Positions 23,593 to 32,072 of a stretch of DNA of 64,000 bases are shown piece after piece. The stretch is from Bacteroidaceae bacterium (GTDB lineage: Bacteria; Bacteroidota; Bacteroidia; Bacteroidales; Bacteroidaceae). The stretch's first letter is position 1. Each line of letters opens with the position of its first letter. Under the pieces are notes generated by a model. It was not told the origin of the DNA. It searched no databases and saw only the letters and a program-made list of their open reading frames with translations. The stretch covers positions 62,001 through 126,000 of the forward strand of contig JAFVSR010000008.1 in assembly GCA_017503645.1 (NCBI GenBank). The letters run 5' to 3'. The position numbers and the translations under genes are program-made.

Positions 23593-26500
23593 TTAAAATC
23601 CTACAGAAACAGTGACTGTATATGAACGAGATCTTGGAACCTCAAGATAGTCATATGCTATACCATCACCACTCCAGCTAACCTCGGGATCGAGACCGGT
23701 ATATTTAGACCAGTGCATAAGGTTGTCGGCCGAAGCATATACAGAGAGGGATTTCAAACCATATTTCTTCAACCAATCGGGCTCGAAACGATAAGAAATC
23801 TGCACATACTGCAAACGCAGGTACGATGCATCTTCTACAAAACGGTCGCTACCCAAGTAGTTGTAGGCTGTAGAAGAACCATACACCGCACGGGGAATCT
23901 CGGTGATATCACCCTCCTTGCGCCAACGATAGTTCACTGCAACACTCTGGTTGTTGAACGTTGCCATATTCTCGAAGTTCATACGGGCATTGTTCACGCA
24001 GTCAATTCCGTAACGATAAGTGAAGTTGGTTTTCAAAGACCAGTTCTTATAGTTAAAGGTAAAACCGAAACCACCCTGTGCCTTGGGGTTTGAGTTACCA
24101 AGGTAAACGATATCGAGCTGGTTGATTGTACCGTCGCTGTTAACATCCTCGTAGATGGCATCACCGCCCTTGAACTCATATGCAGAAGCCTTGCTCTCGC
24201 GGTCGTAGAACAATGTCATCTGCTTGGGAGTACCATCGGCGTTGTAAACAATATTACCGTTGGCATCATATACAATAGGACAGGTACCGTCGTTACCCTT
24301 CTCTATCTCCTTGAGAGCTTTCTCCCAATTCTTGTAGCTGTAACGATAAACGCCCTTGTAACGGAAGCCATAGATGGCACCCTTGGGGTTACCAATCTGC
24401 ACGCGGCCAAGATATTTTCCGTTACGTGCATAATCGTATGTTTCGTTTTTGGCCTCAACGTAAGCATCCTCCATTTCGAGAATCTCGTTGTAGTTGTTAC
24501 CAATATTGAAATACATACTTACAGAGAAATCTTTGGCCACCTTCACCGGGCTAGTGCTGATGTTCAAATCCCAACCCGAACTGCGCACGGTACCTGAGTT
24601 CTTGTATGCAAGGCTGCTGTAACCTGTGGTAGAGGGGATTGTATAGTTTGAAATAAGCTGGTCATACTCGGTTGTGTTGTAGTAGTTGAACGAACCGTGT
24701 ATGCGGCCATCAAAGAAGCCGAAGTCGGAACCGATGTTGTATTCGTGCTTTCTTGATGCACGCAGGTCGGTCAAACGGATATTCTCCATCTGGTAACCAC
24801 CGACGCCCATATAAGTTTTACCTGTTGCGCTGTAGCGGTTGAAGGTGTTGTTACCACCGGGTACACGACCGCCAAGTGCGAAACTGGGACGTATTGACAA
24901 CATAGATACAACAGGTTTCATCCAAGACATCCACTCCTCGTCACTGATATTCCAACGACCTGAAACGGCGGGGAAGAGAGTCCATTTTCTATCATCACCA
25001 AGCGAGGTGTTACCATCGGCACGCAATGAGAAACGGAGTGAATATTTCGATTTGTATGAATAGTGAGCATCGGTCATAAATGAGATGTTGCGACCTTCCG
25101 ATTTCCAAGAACTTACAGAAGAGGGCTTGGAAACAGTGGTGTTTGTAATGTTACCGGTGGGAAGGCCCGATGATGTGGCCGACTGTCCGTTACTTGAACT
25201 TGTAGAAAGTTCGAAACGTGCATTCGCTGTGAGATAGTGGTCCTTATTACCCAAATAGGGAGTGAAGATAAGGTCGTGACGTGTTGTGAACGCCAAACCT
25301 TTGTCATCGGCTGAATAAGACTTGTTGATGGCGTCGGAGTACCACTGCTCTTGGGGGTTCAACGAACCCGGGGTGTAGTAACGTGTGGCCGATGTCGATG
25401 CATTCAGGTTCACCATACCACGGTATCTCAAATGGTGCTCATCATCCTCCAAGCCCCAAAGGTTATATTCGAGAGTAATCTGGGGGTTGATGCTGTAGTT
25501 CTCGCTGTCGCGTGCATCGAGATTACCGGCAGCAACAGGGTTCTTCAAGGACATACCATTCTTCAACTCATCTGTTGCCGACTCAAGCATATTATAATAC
25601 TCATTTGTGTTATTGCCCTCATCATCCTGTTTGTAAACAGACATATTAGGCATCATAATATTGGCCGTGTTCATAAGACCGGAACCCTTGTAGTGTCTTT
25701 CCAAATAAGAGAAAGAGAAGTCGGCAATAACCTTGATGCGCTCCGATACATAGTAATCGAGAGCGAGGCGTGATGACAGCTGGCTCATATCCTCACCTAT
25801 CACCTGACCATCCTCTGTTGAGTATGAACCCGATACACGGAAAGTAGCCTTCTCACCACCACCATTGAGGTTGAGCGAGTATTCGTGACGGTAACCGTGC
25901 TTGTCGATGTGGCTCACCCAATCGGTATTGTTGTTGTAGTTCTCATACTCGGGGTGATCTTCATCGTAGTTGAGCTCGGGTATATTCACCGGAACCTGGT
26001 TACGATTGAAGAGCGACTGCTTCATAAGCATAGTATAGTCGTCACCACTGAGTGTGTTGAAGTTCTTTGCAGTCCATTTATCCTTGAACTTATATGTGAA
26101 ACTTACACGGGTGGGACCGCGCTTACCACGCTTTGTCTTAATCTTGATAACACCACTTGCACCTGCGGGACCCCACACAGCACAAGAGGCAGCATCCTTC
26201 AACACCTCGATTTCGGCAATATCCTCGGTGTTAATCATAAGGAGCTCGGCAAACTTGTCTTCGTTGTAGTTAGAGAAGTCCTCGCTTTCGGGCACCTGGA
26301 AGATGTTTTCGTCAACAACAATCAATGGCTGTTCGCTGCCGTTTACGCCTTCGAGCTGTGATGTACCACGCAGACGCATCTGAGTACCTTTACCTACACT
26401 ACCCGAACCCATAACGACGTCGAGACCGGCAATCTGTCCCTGCAAAGCCTCATCGACCGATGCAAAAGACAAACCCTCCATCTCCTCCATACTAATCTTC

Positions 26501-26904
26501 TGGGTTGCGTGGGTGAGCTCGCGCTCGAGGATGTCGAGACCACCTGAGCGGCGAACCTCCTCGGCCTCGATAACCACCTCGTCAAGAATCTTGTCCTCAA
26601 CCATATTTACATTGAATACGGTGCGAGTACCGATTTTAAGTCTTTGAGTCTTATAACCGATGTAAGAGATTTCAAGCTCATTGGCTGTGTTCTTCACAAC
26701 CATAGAGAAGTTACCCTCGAAGTCGGTCATAGTAGCCTCAATAATACGATTGTTCTTATCACGCTCGGTAACATTCACCATAATCAGTGGGCCTTCGGCA
26801 TCACTGGTGACTGTACCTGAAATTCTCGCGCCTTTCTGCGCAAATGCAGAAATACCTACTGTGCAAAAGAGCACGAGCAATAATAAATGCTTTATCTTAT
26901 TCAT
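23593..26904 (-). CDS. SusC/RagA-family TonB-dependent transporter (SusC-A)
   Basis: A 1103-aa barrel transporter with signal peptide (ending in AFAQKG), carboxypeptidase-like domain (about 28-110, ARISGTVTSDAEGPL), a DEVVIEA segment near 113-119, and a plug with VDEALQGQIAGLDVV, MRLRGTSQL, PLIVVDENIF and VLKDAASCAVWGPAGASGV. The barrel ends YTVTVSVGF with a C-terminal aromatic residue. Plug and barrel differ clearly from SusC-B, so the two triplets are not a recent duplication. It follows the large fasciclin gene by 11 bp. Confidence 0.95.
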   Translation of the reverse strand: MNKIKHLLLLVLFCTVGISAFAQKGARISGTVTSDAEGPLIMVNVTERDKNNRIIEATMTDFEGNFSMVVKNTANELEISYIGYKTQRLKIGTRTVFNVNMVEDKILDEVVIEAEEVRRSGGLDILERELTHATQKISMEEMEGLSFASVDEALQGQIAGLDVVMGSGSVGKGTQMRLRGTSQLEGVNGSEQPLIVVDENIFQVPESEDFSNYNEDKFAELLMINTEDIAEIEVLKDAASCAVWGPAGASGVIKIKTKRGKRGPTRVSFTYKFKDKWTAKNFNTLSGDDYTMLMKQSLFNRNQVPVNIPELNYDEDHPEYENYNNNTDWVSHIDKHGYRHEYSLNLNGGGEKATFRVSGSYSTEDGQVIGEDMSQLSSRLALDYYVSERIKVIADFSFSYLERHYKGSGLMNTANIMMPNMSVYKQDDEGNNTNEYYNMLESATDELKNGMSLKNPVAAGNLDARDSENYSINPQITLEYNLWGLEDDEHHLRYRGMVNLNASTSATRYYTPGSLNPQEQWYSDAINKSYSADDKGLAFTTRHDLIFTPYLGNKDHYLTANARFELSTSSSNGQSATSSGLPTGNITNTTVSKPSSVSSWKSEGRNISFMTDAHYSYKSKYSLRFSLRADGNTSLGDDRKWTLFPAVSGRWNISDEEWMSWMKPVVSMLSIRPSFALGGRVPGGNNTFNRYSATGKTYMGVGGYQMENIRLTDLRASRKHEYNIGSDFGFFDGRIHGSFNYYNTTEYDQLISNYTIPSTTGYSSLAYKNSGTVRSSGWDLNISTSPVKVAKDFSVSMYFNIGNNYNEILEMEDAYVEAKNETYDYARNGKYLGRVQIGNPKGAIYGFRYKGVYRYSYKNWEKALKEIEKGNDGTCPIVYDANGNIVYNADGTPKQMTLFYDRESKASAYEFKGGDAIYEDVNSDGTINQLDIVYLGNSNPKAQGGFGFTFNYKNWSLKTNFTYRYGIDCVNNARMNFENMATFNNQSVAVNYRWRKEGDITEIPRAVYGSSTAYNYLGSDRFVEDASYLRLQYVQISYRFEPDWLKKYGLKSLSVYASADNLMHWSKYTGLDPEVSWSGDGIAYDYLEVPRSRSYTVTVSVGF

Positions 26905-26915
26905 GGCTGATATGT

Positions 26916-29900
26916 TTATTCTACAACGTCAGTGTTATTTTCCTCGTCAGATGTGGGGTTTGCGGGAGTTTTCTCAATAACCTCACCATTGTTGGCATAC
27001 TTAAGTTTGTTGCCTTCTTCGTCTACATAGTAGCTGTATGCATACCTCTTGGTCTTTGAGTCATACTCTCCACGCACTACACGATAGCCATCGTTAGCTA
27101 CAAGCACTTTGGCGCCATCGACGAGAACGTAGTCCTCGCGAGCCATCTTGGTAAATCCTCCGGTGCGGGGAGCCATAAGATATCCGATTTCGCGCGAAAC
27201 GGTAAGGCCGGTCTCCTCGTTGGTGAACAAGCCTGTACCCTGCTCGGCAACAAGATAAAGATTATTGCCCTCGGTATCGGTGTAGAGGCCGTCAGAGGTA
27301 TTACCCTCTACCTTCATTGCACCAACACGCTCGCCATCCTTGGCAAAACGCTGTATGAGACCATCATAGCCATACAATGCTTTGAATTTCAGCACATTGT
27401 CAACAAGATGCGCTACAGAGAAAGAAGATCTAACGATTGAAACAGGCGCCTTGCCTGTAGCCTTGAATTCAAAGTCGCGGCAAAGGAGGTTCCAAGTTTT
27501 GTTCTCCATACCGGCCTCTGCAATAACGTTTGCAACACTGTTCTCACACTCGTCGTCAATGGTAATTGAACCGTTACCGGCCTTAACACCTACTCTCAAA
27601 TAGGTACCCGAAGCACCTATTGTCTGTGTCTCGTACTCGGCATCTATTGAGTTGTTATCGACGAATATAGAGTTATCCTGGAAGTGATAACGGATAAAAT
27701 CTCTCAACTGGCGCATTGCGGCAGCAGCCTGCAAAGGAGCGGGCCCCTGCAATGCATAAGAACCTGTACCTTTGGCACAAGCATCGATATCCTCCCACAC
27801 AGGCATACCCGAGTTGACAAACTCCTTGACAGCCTCGTTAGAGGGGATATATACGGTATAGTTGTATCCACTGAAGATGGGCACACCGTTTATCATTGTA
27901 CCATTTGTTTCGTTGTTGGTCTTTGCGGTGTAGAATACCGAATAGTTCTTCATTGAATCGCTCTTAACCTTGTTTGCCTGCGCATCGGGGAACATTGAAA
28001 GCAGCAAAGTCTCAAGGTCGTATCCGTCAGCGGTAGGATCCATCAACTTGTAGAACTCGCTGAAGGGAGCATTGTCGTCTATTACAAACGCATCATTCTC
28101 GTCAACCTCACCAACAGAAGCTCTCACCTGCTTGTACAAAGATTTTGTACTTGGTGTGGGAAGACCTGAGTAGAGCTGTGTTGTTGTGGGCTCTTCTAAC
28201 TGCACGGTATTATATGATGCACCATTGAGCTGGTCGGCATAAATAGCCTTTGCAGTTACATGGTGACCGTTCTCAACCTGCTCACCACCCTGGAAGATAG
28301 GTTTCGCGGGATTGCTCATATCAACCACCAATGCACCACCATTCTTAGCTTTATAGTACTTTTTACCGGTAGTGATATCGTCAACTACAATAAGGTAGTC
28401 AATGAGGTCACTCATACGGTTATACAGAATTCCTGCAAGATTGGTAGTAGAACCAGTACCATTAAAGAACTTCATACCCGATGTACCAAGGTCGACAACC
28501 TGTGCCTTGGCGGTGTATTCCATAGTCTCGGGATCAACCTCGTATGTTTCGGGGTCGAACTCATACATCTTGGCATACAGATATCTCTTGTCGTTCTTAT
28601 CGGGGTGATTCTTGTCATAGAAGAACTGATATGCAGTAGGCTTCTTTGTTGAATTTACCTCGTTGGCATATATTGAAACGGGGTCGTAATAGATGAACGA
28701 GCCGTCATCGGGGAGGAAGAGGCTGTATGTAGCCTGCTTGGCCAAAAGGAACGAGTTATATCCAAGCTGCGATATAACGTTACGAATAATGAGCATATTG
28801 TCGAGCATTTCGGCAGGAGCTGCCACCGTGCTATACGCTGAAGGACCAAACACCTCATTTATTATATATATAACACCGTTGTTTGCAATAACGCACTCGG
28901 TAACAGCCTCCTTAATGCCAACAATTTCGTCGTTACCGTCATCGGTAATCTTGTCGAAACGGCTGGGCACTGTAGAAGTGAACGACTTCTGCATAAGGTT
29001 GTTTATGAGTTTTGCAATAAGGTTGTCGGGAACTCTGTTCAACGCAAGCATCAAAGATGCCTTGTCGGCTATCTCCACATAGGTCTCAAGATCCTCCTTG
29101 CTATTGTATTCCTGCATAATCAAAGAACCGGGACCATCGGTAAAGTACTCGAACATAGCGTCATCGGTGGGAACAAGCATTGCTGCCATATCGTTCTGTG
29201 CACCAATTGCACCATTGGAGTACTCATTCCAACCCGGGTCGAAAAGAAGCACATTCTCTTCGCTTGCAGGGCGGTCAACCTCTTTAAGAATGGCGTTATC
29301 AATGAGAATACCGCCGCCACCGCTCTTGGTATAGTAACGCAAACGGAAGATACTGTCGTTCTTACCTGTTACACTGAGATATGTTTCGCTGAGGTCCTTG
29401 TCGTACACCGGCAAGCAGTAACGGTCGAGTATGTGGCTGAACACCTGTGTATCCTCGCGGCGACGTATCTCCTCGGCCATATTCGAGGGAGGGATAAGCA
29501 CATCGTCCAAGCGATAGAGGTAACCATTCTTACAGGTAATGGTCATTGTATCGTCGGAGAAGCCGTCGGCGGGGACATCGCTTCTTACAACCTTCTTGTC
29601 ATAGATGTAAACCTCGCCCTTCTTATATGTTTTCACCTGAACACCATTCTTGCGCAGCAGGAAGGAGATATCCTCCTCTGTGATACCCTTGTTCTTCAAG
29701 AAGTCGGGGAGGAAGTGAACCATCATAGGACTGGTTCCGTCCATAGCCAGACGCATAGACTCATCGCGTTCCTTTCCGCGCAGAGCATCCCAATACTTAT
29801 TGTATTTGGGGGTTTGCGCTGCTGTTACGATAGGAATTGAGTCAACTGCATCGTATGCTGTTTTACGGCGCATACAGGTACCCTCGTCTGCCTCTTTGGC

Positions 29901-30326
29901 CGATGTTGCCGACAGCATATCGAGCAACATTGCATCATCCAACATCGATGCGTTAAGAATCACTTTTTTCTGAGTGAGAGTGAGTTCTTCGAAAGAGCTT
30001 ACACCCCAGCTATTGTTCTCGAAGAAACGCTCAAACGCTTCATCGTCAGCAACAAAGATGGTTTTGCTACCCGTTCTGCTGAATTCCTCTTTAACCTGTT
30101 CACCCATAGCATCGATGATGCTTGCATAGTAGTTGTAAGTGTGGCCGGAGTTGTTGTTTCTCAAAAAGTCGTAAACACTCTCACCAAGCCACGAGGGTTC
30201 GCCGCCATCATCGTAAGAATAGTCATCAAACGTATCCTCACACGATTGGAACGTACCGCCCACAAACAATGCACACAGCATAATGAATGCTGCCTTGCTG
30301 ATTTTACTTAAACGGTGTTTTAACAT
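26916..30326 (-). CDS. Large multi-FAS1 (fasciclin) lipoprotein FAS1-A
   Basis: A 1136-aa lipoprotein with lipid cysteine at about residue 29 followed by Glu-Asp and an acidic stretch, pointing to surface display. Four FAS1-like units can be outlined: about 45-290 (KTIFVADDEAFERFF, ILNASMLDD), 295-490 (AMLVPTDDAMFEYF, NNGVIYIINEVFG), 495-720 (LGYNSFLLAKQATYSLFLPDDGSF) and 745-1000 (YTVYIPSNEAVKEF, LRDFIRYHFQDNSIF). Each repeats the pattern short beta-strand, phrase like 'VP(S/T)(D/N)xA', and a hydrophobic closing strand. The C-terminal 130 residues are unassigned. It is the first gene of the operon, with a promoter about 80 bp upstream. Confidence 0.85.
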   Translation of the reverse strand: MLKHRLSKISKAAFIMLCALFVGGTFQSCEDTFDDYSYDDGGEPSWLGESVYDFLRNNNSGHTYNYYASIIDAMGEQVKEEFSRTGSKTIFVADDEAFERFFENNSWGVSSFEELTLTQKKVILNASMLDDAMLLDMLSATSAKEADEGTCMRRKTAYDAVDSIPIVTAAQTPKYNKYWDALRGKERDESMRLAMDGTSPMMVHFLPDFLKNKGITEEDISFLLRKNGVQVKTYKKGEVYIYDKKVVRSDVPADGFSDDTMTITCKNGYLYRLDDVLIPPSNMAEEIRRREDTQVFSHILDRYCLPVYDKDLSETYLSVTGKNDSIFRLRYYTKSGGGGILIDNAILKEVDRPASEENVLLFDPGWNEYSNGAIGAQNDMAAMLVPTDDAMFEYFTDGPGSLIMQEYNSKEDLETYVEIADKASLMLALNRVPDNLIAKLINNLMQKSFTSTVPSRFDKITDDGNDEIVGIKEAVTECVIANNGVIYIINEVFGPSAYSTVAAPAEMLDNMLIIRNVISQLGYNSFLLAKQATYSLFLPDDGSFIYYDPVSIYANEVNSTKKPTAYQFFYDKNHPDKNDKRYLYAKMYEFDPETYEVDPETMEYTAKAQVVDLGTSGMKFFNGTGSTTNLAGILYNRMSDLIDYLIVVDDITTGKKYYKAKNGGALVVDMSNPAKPIFQGGEQVENGHHVTAKAIYADQLNGASYNTVQLEEPTTTQLYSGLPTPSTKSLYKQVRASVGEVDENDAFVIDDNAPFSEFYKLMDPTADGYDLETLLLSMFPDAQANKVKSDSMKNYSVFYTAKTNNETNGTMINGVPIFSGYNYTVYIPSNEAVKEFVNSGMPVWEDIDACAKGTGSYALQGPAPLQAAAAMRQLRDFIRYHFQDNSIFVDNNSIDAEYETQTIGASGTYLRVGVKAGNGSITIDDECENSVANVIAEAGMENKTWNLLCRDFEFKATGKAPVSIVRSSFSVAHLVDNVLKFKALYGYDGLIQRFAKDGERVGAMKVEGNTSDGLYTDTEGNNLYLVAEQGTGLFTNEETGLTVSREIGYLMAPRTGGFTKMAREDYVLVDGAKVLVANDGYRVVRGEYDSKTKRYAYSYYVDEEGNKLKYANNGEVIEKTPANPTSDEENNTDVVE

Positions 30327-30406
30327 AAGTACGAATTTTATTAATTATATTTTTTTTGTTTTTTTAAACACAACACACTATGGCACAATTAGCCACTATG
30401 TAACGT

Positions 30407-30415
30407 GCAAAAATA
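30407..30415 (-). promoter_or_regulatory. -7 element for the fasciclin/SusCD operon
   Basis: TATTTTTGC on the minus strand fits the TAnnTTTGC consensus. The -33 region is A+T-rich (TTTATG about 21 bp further up). The leader to the first start at 30326 would be about 75 nt. No ECF-sigma/anti-sigma genes or HTCS regulator lie nearby. Confidence 0.6.
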
Positions 30416-30490
30416 AGACTTTTCAATAAATATTCGCATAAATCTCGTTAAATTTTACCGTTTATCACATTTTTTTTTCAACAAAAGCAA

Positions 30491-30537
30491 AATCCCCGCA
30501 AAATTTCAGCAAACAAGGCCGAAATTTTGCGGGGATT
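30491..30537. terminator. Strong hairpin terminator after the etf-aroC-propeller operon
   Basis: A perfect 17-bp stem (30491-30507 with 30521-30537) around a 13-nt loop, with T-rich sequence on both outer sides. It ends the minus-strand operon that finishes at 30566 and insulates the fasciclin operon promoter. Confidence 0.85.
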
Positions 30538-30565
30538 GTTTTTTTATTTAATTAACAGTCAAATG

Positions 30566-32068
30566 TTAATTTTTACTTTTCGGAGAGACATATTTAACAG
30601 TGACGGCATCCTGCTCCACCACCTCTGCAAACTCTTGAGGAGTTATCTGCACAGGTTCCACCATAAACTCGGGAACATTGTATGAGCGGTCGAAGAAATC
30701 GTAGAAATCGGCGCTCTGCTGCGGCAGCAGAAAGGCCTTTTCGGCACGGCCGTCGTCGCCTATGTGAGCTATGTATAGGCGGCTGTAATTGGTGTCGTCG
30801 CGGCGGCTTGCAAAGAGAATCCAACGGCCCGTGCTGTTCCACGAGTGATAGCTCTCGGCATACTGCGAGTTGGCAGTCTCAAGCGGCCAGTAATCGCCGG
30901 TTTCAAGATTCATCATATACAAATCGGCATCCTGGTGCCATATGTGAAAACAGCCATACTCGGCCATTGCAAAAAGCAGATACTTGCCGCAGGGCGAAAC
31001 ACGCGGGAATGTGGCACTTTTACCCATTTTGGCAGCGTTGAACACGGTATCAACCGCGCCAAAGGCGCCTGTTTCGGGATTGTATGAACGGCGTAACACG
31101 CTATATTTTATGCTTTTGTATTGTCTCACCTCGGCATCCACAGCAGATTGCCCGGGGGCGCGTTTAGGGAAATGCGACGAACAATAGTAGAGGGTGCGGC
31201 CATCGGGCGACCACCAGGGGAACACCTCGAGTTTTGTGGTGTCGTTGGCCACATTAGTTACGGTGAGGTTGTTCACATCGAACAGTATGATGTCACTTGC
31301 CGAGTCCTGCACCTCCACCTTGTTGGCGTGCTTGGTGTGGAATATCTGGCCTGTTTTGTTCACCGAGTATGCAATGACATTGTATTTGGGGTTGAAGGCG
31401 GGATATACGCCTGCCGACAAGGTGGAATCGGTTGCAAGGTTCAATTTCACAGCCTTGCCATTGTTCACAACCACCGTGCCACCCTTGTATTGACGCACGT
31501 GAAACTGCATATTATCGGTCTTGTGGTTCTTGTAGGCGTGGCAGTTTATGCACTGGCCTAACGGCTCGGCAGTCACCAGCATATTGTTGTATATATCCTC
31601 CTCCTCGTATGTAGATAGCCTGCGTTGGCTGATGCTCAAGCGCTCATATGCCACATACGACGGCGGTATAAGACGATACGAGATATAGGCATCGATAGTA
31701 TCGGGCGACACCTTTATGGCAAAGGCATCGAATGCACGCCACTTGTCGTTTATGGCAGTAAAGACCTCGGCTTTTATCTCGCTGCCCACAGCAGCTGCCA
31801 CAAGCTCGCCCCACTCCTCTTGCGAGGGAGCCACCTCTTTACCGGCATACAGAAACTCCTTGCCGGCGGCCGACAGGCGTGTCACATAGTCGTCGCCCTT
31901 CTCAGAAATCTCAAAAACCAAAGGAGCTATATTCACAGGCACCGTGACATTGGTGTAGTCGGGGCGTATCTGGGGTGCCACACCTGTGGCATTATATTTA
32001 CTTGGCACAGACGGCGTGCAGGCGAGCATCGCCACCGCTGCCACAAAAAGCAAAGCAATGTTTTTCAT
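30566..32068 (-). CDS. Beta-propeller (TolB/PD40-like) lipoprotein with CxxCH haem c motif
   Basis: The ATG at 32068 gives a 500-aa lipoprotein (MKNIALLFVAA..., lipid Cys17); an upstream in-frame start at 32140 would lie inside the previous gene and spoil the signal. Residues about 205-450 contain WD40/PD40-type propeller blades (GVYPAFNPKYNVIAYS, VFPWWSPDGRTLYYCSS, ATFPRVSPCGKYLLFA, YHSWNSTGRWILFASR). Before them CINCH at 173-177 is a canonical haem c attachment site; Met187 or nearby His182/His190 could be the distal ligand. It could be a monohaem electron carrier or sensor at the envelope. It starts 4 bp after the DUF6057 gene and is likely a functional partner. Confidence 0.85.
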   Translation of the reverse strand: MKNIALLFVAAVAMLACTPSVPSKYNATGVAPQIRPDYTNVTVPVNIAPLVFEISEKGDDYVTRLSAAGKEFLYAGKEVAPSQEEWGELVAAAVGSEIKAEVFTAINDKWRAFDAFAIKVSPDTIDAYISYRLIPPSYVAYERLSISQRRLSTYEEEDIYNNMLVTAEPLGQCINCHAYKNHKTDNMQFHVRQYKGGTVVVNNGKAVKLNLATDSTLSAGVYPAFNPKYNVIAYSVNKTGQIFHTKHANKVEVQDSASDIILFDVNNLTVTNVANDTTKLEVFPWWSPDGRTLYYCSSHFPKRAPGQSAVDAEVRQYKSIKYSVLRRSYNPETGAFGAVDTVFNAAKMGKSATFPRVSPCGKYLLFAMAEYGCFHIWHQDADLYMMNLETGDYWPLETANSQYAESYHSWNSTGRWILFASRRDDTNYSRLYIAHIGDDGRAEKAFLLPQQSADFYDFFDRSYNVPEFMVEPVQITPQEFAEVVEQDAVTVKYVSPKSKN

Positions 32069-32072
32069 AGTT

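Noticed and set aside
14114..30326. Idea that the fasciclin/SusCD triplets arose from a recent tandem duplication
   Set aside because: SusC-A and SusC-B plugs and barrels differ, and the SusD and FAS1 proteins differ in size and sequence; no long direct DNA repeats were seen.
30327..30565. Small RNA gene in the gap before the fasciclin operon
   Set aside because: The only structure is the strong terminator at 30491-30537; the remaining sequence is an A+T-rich promoter region with no further conserved-looking fold.
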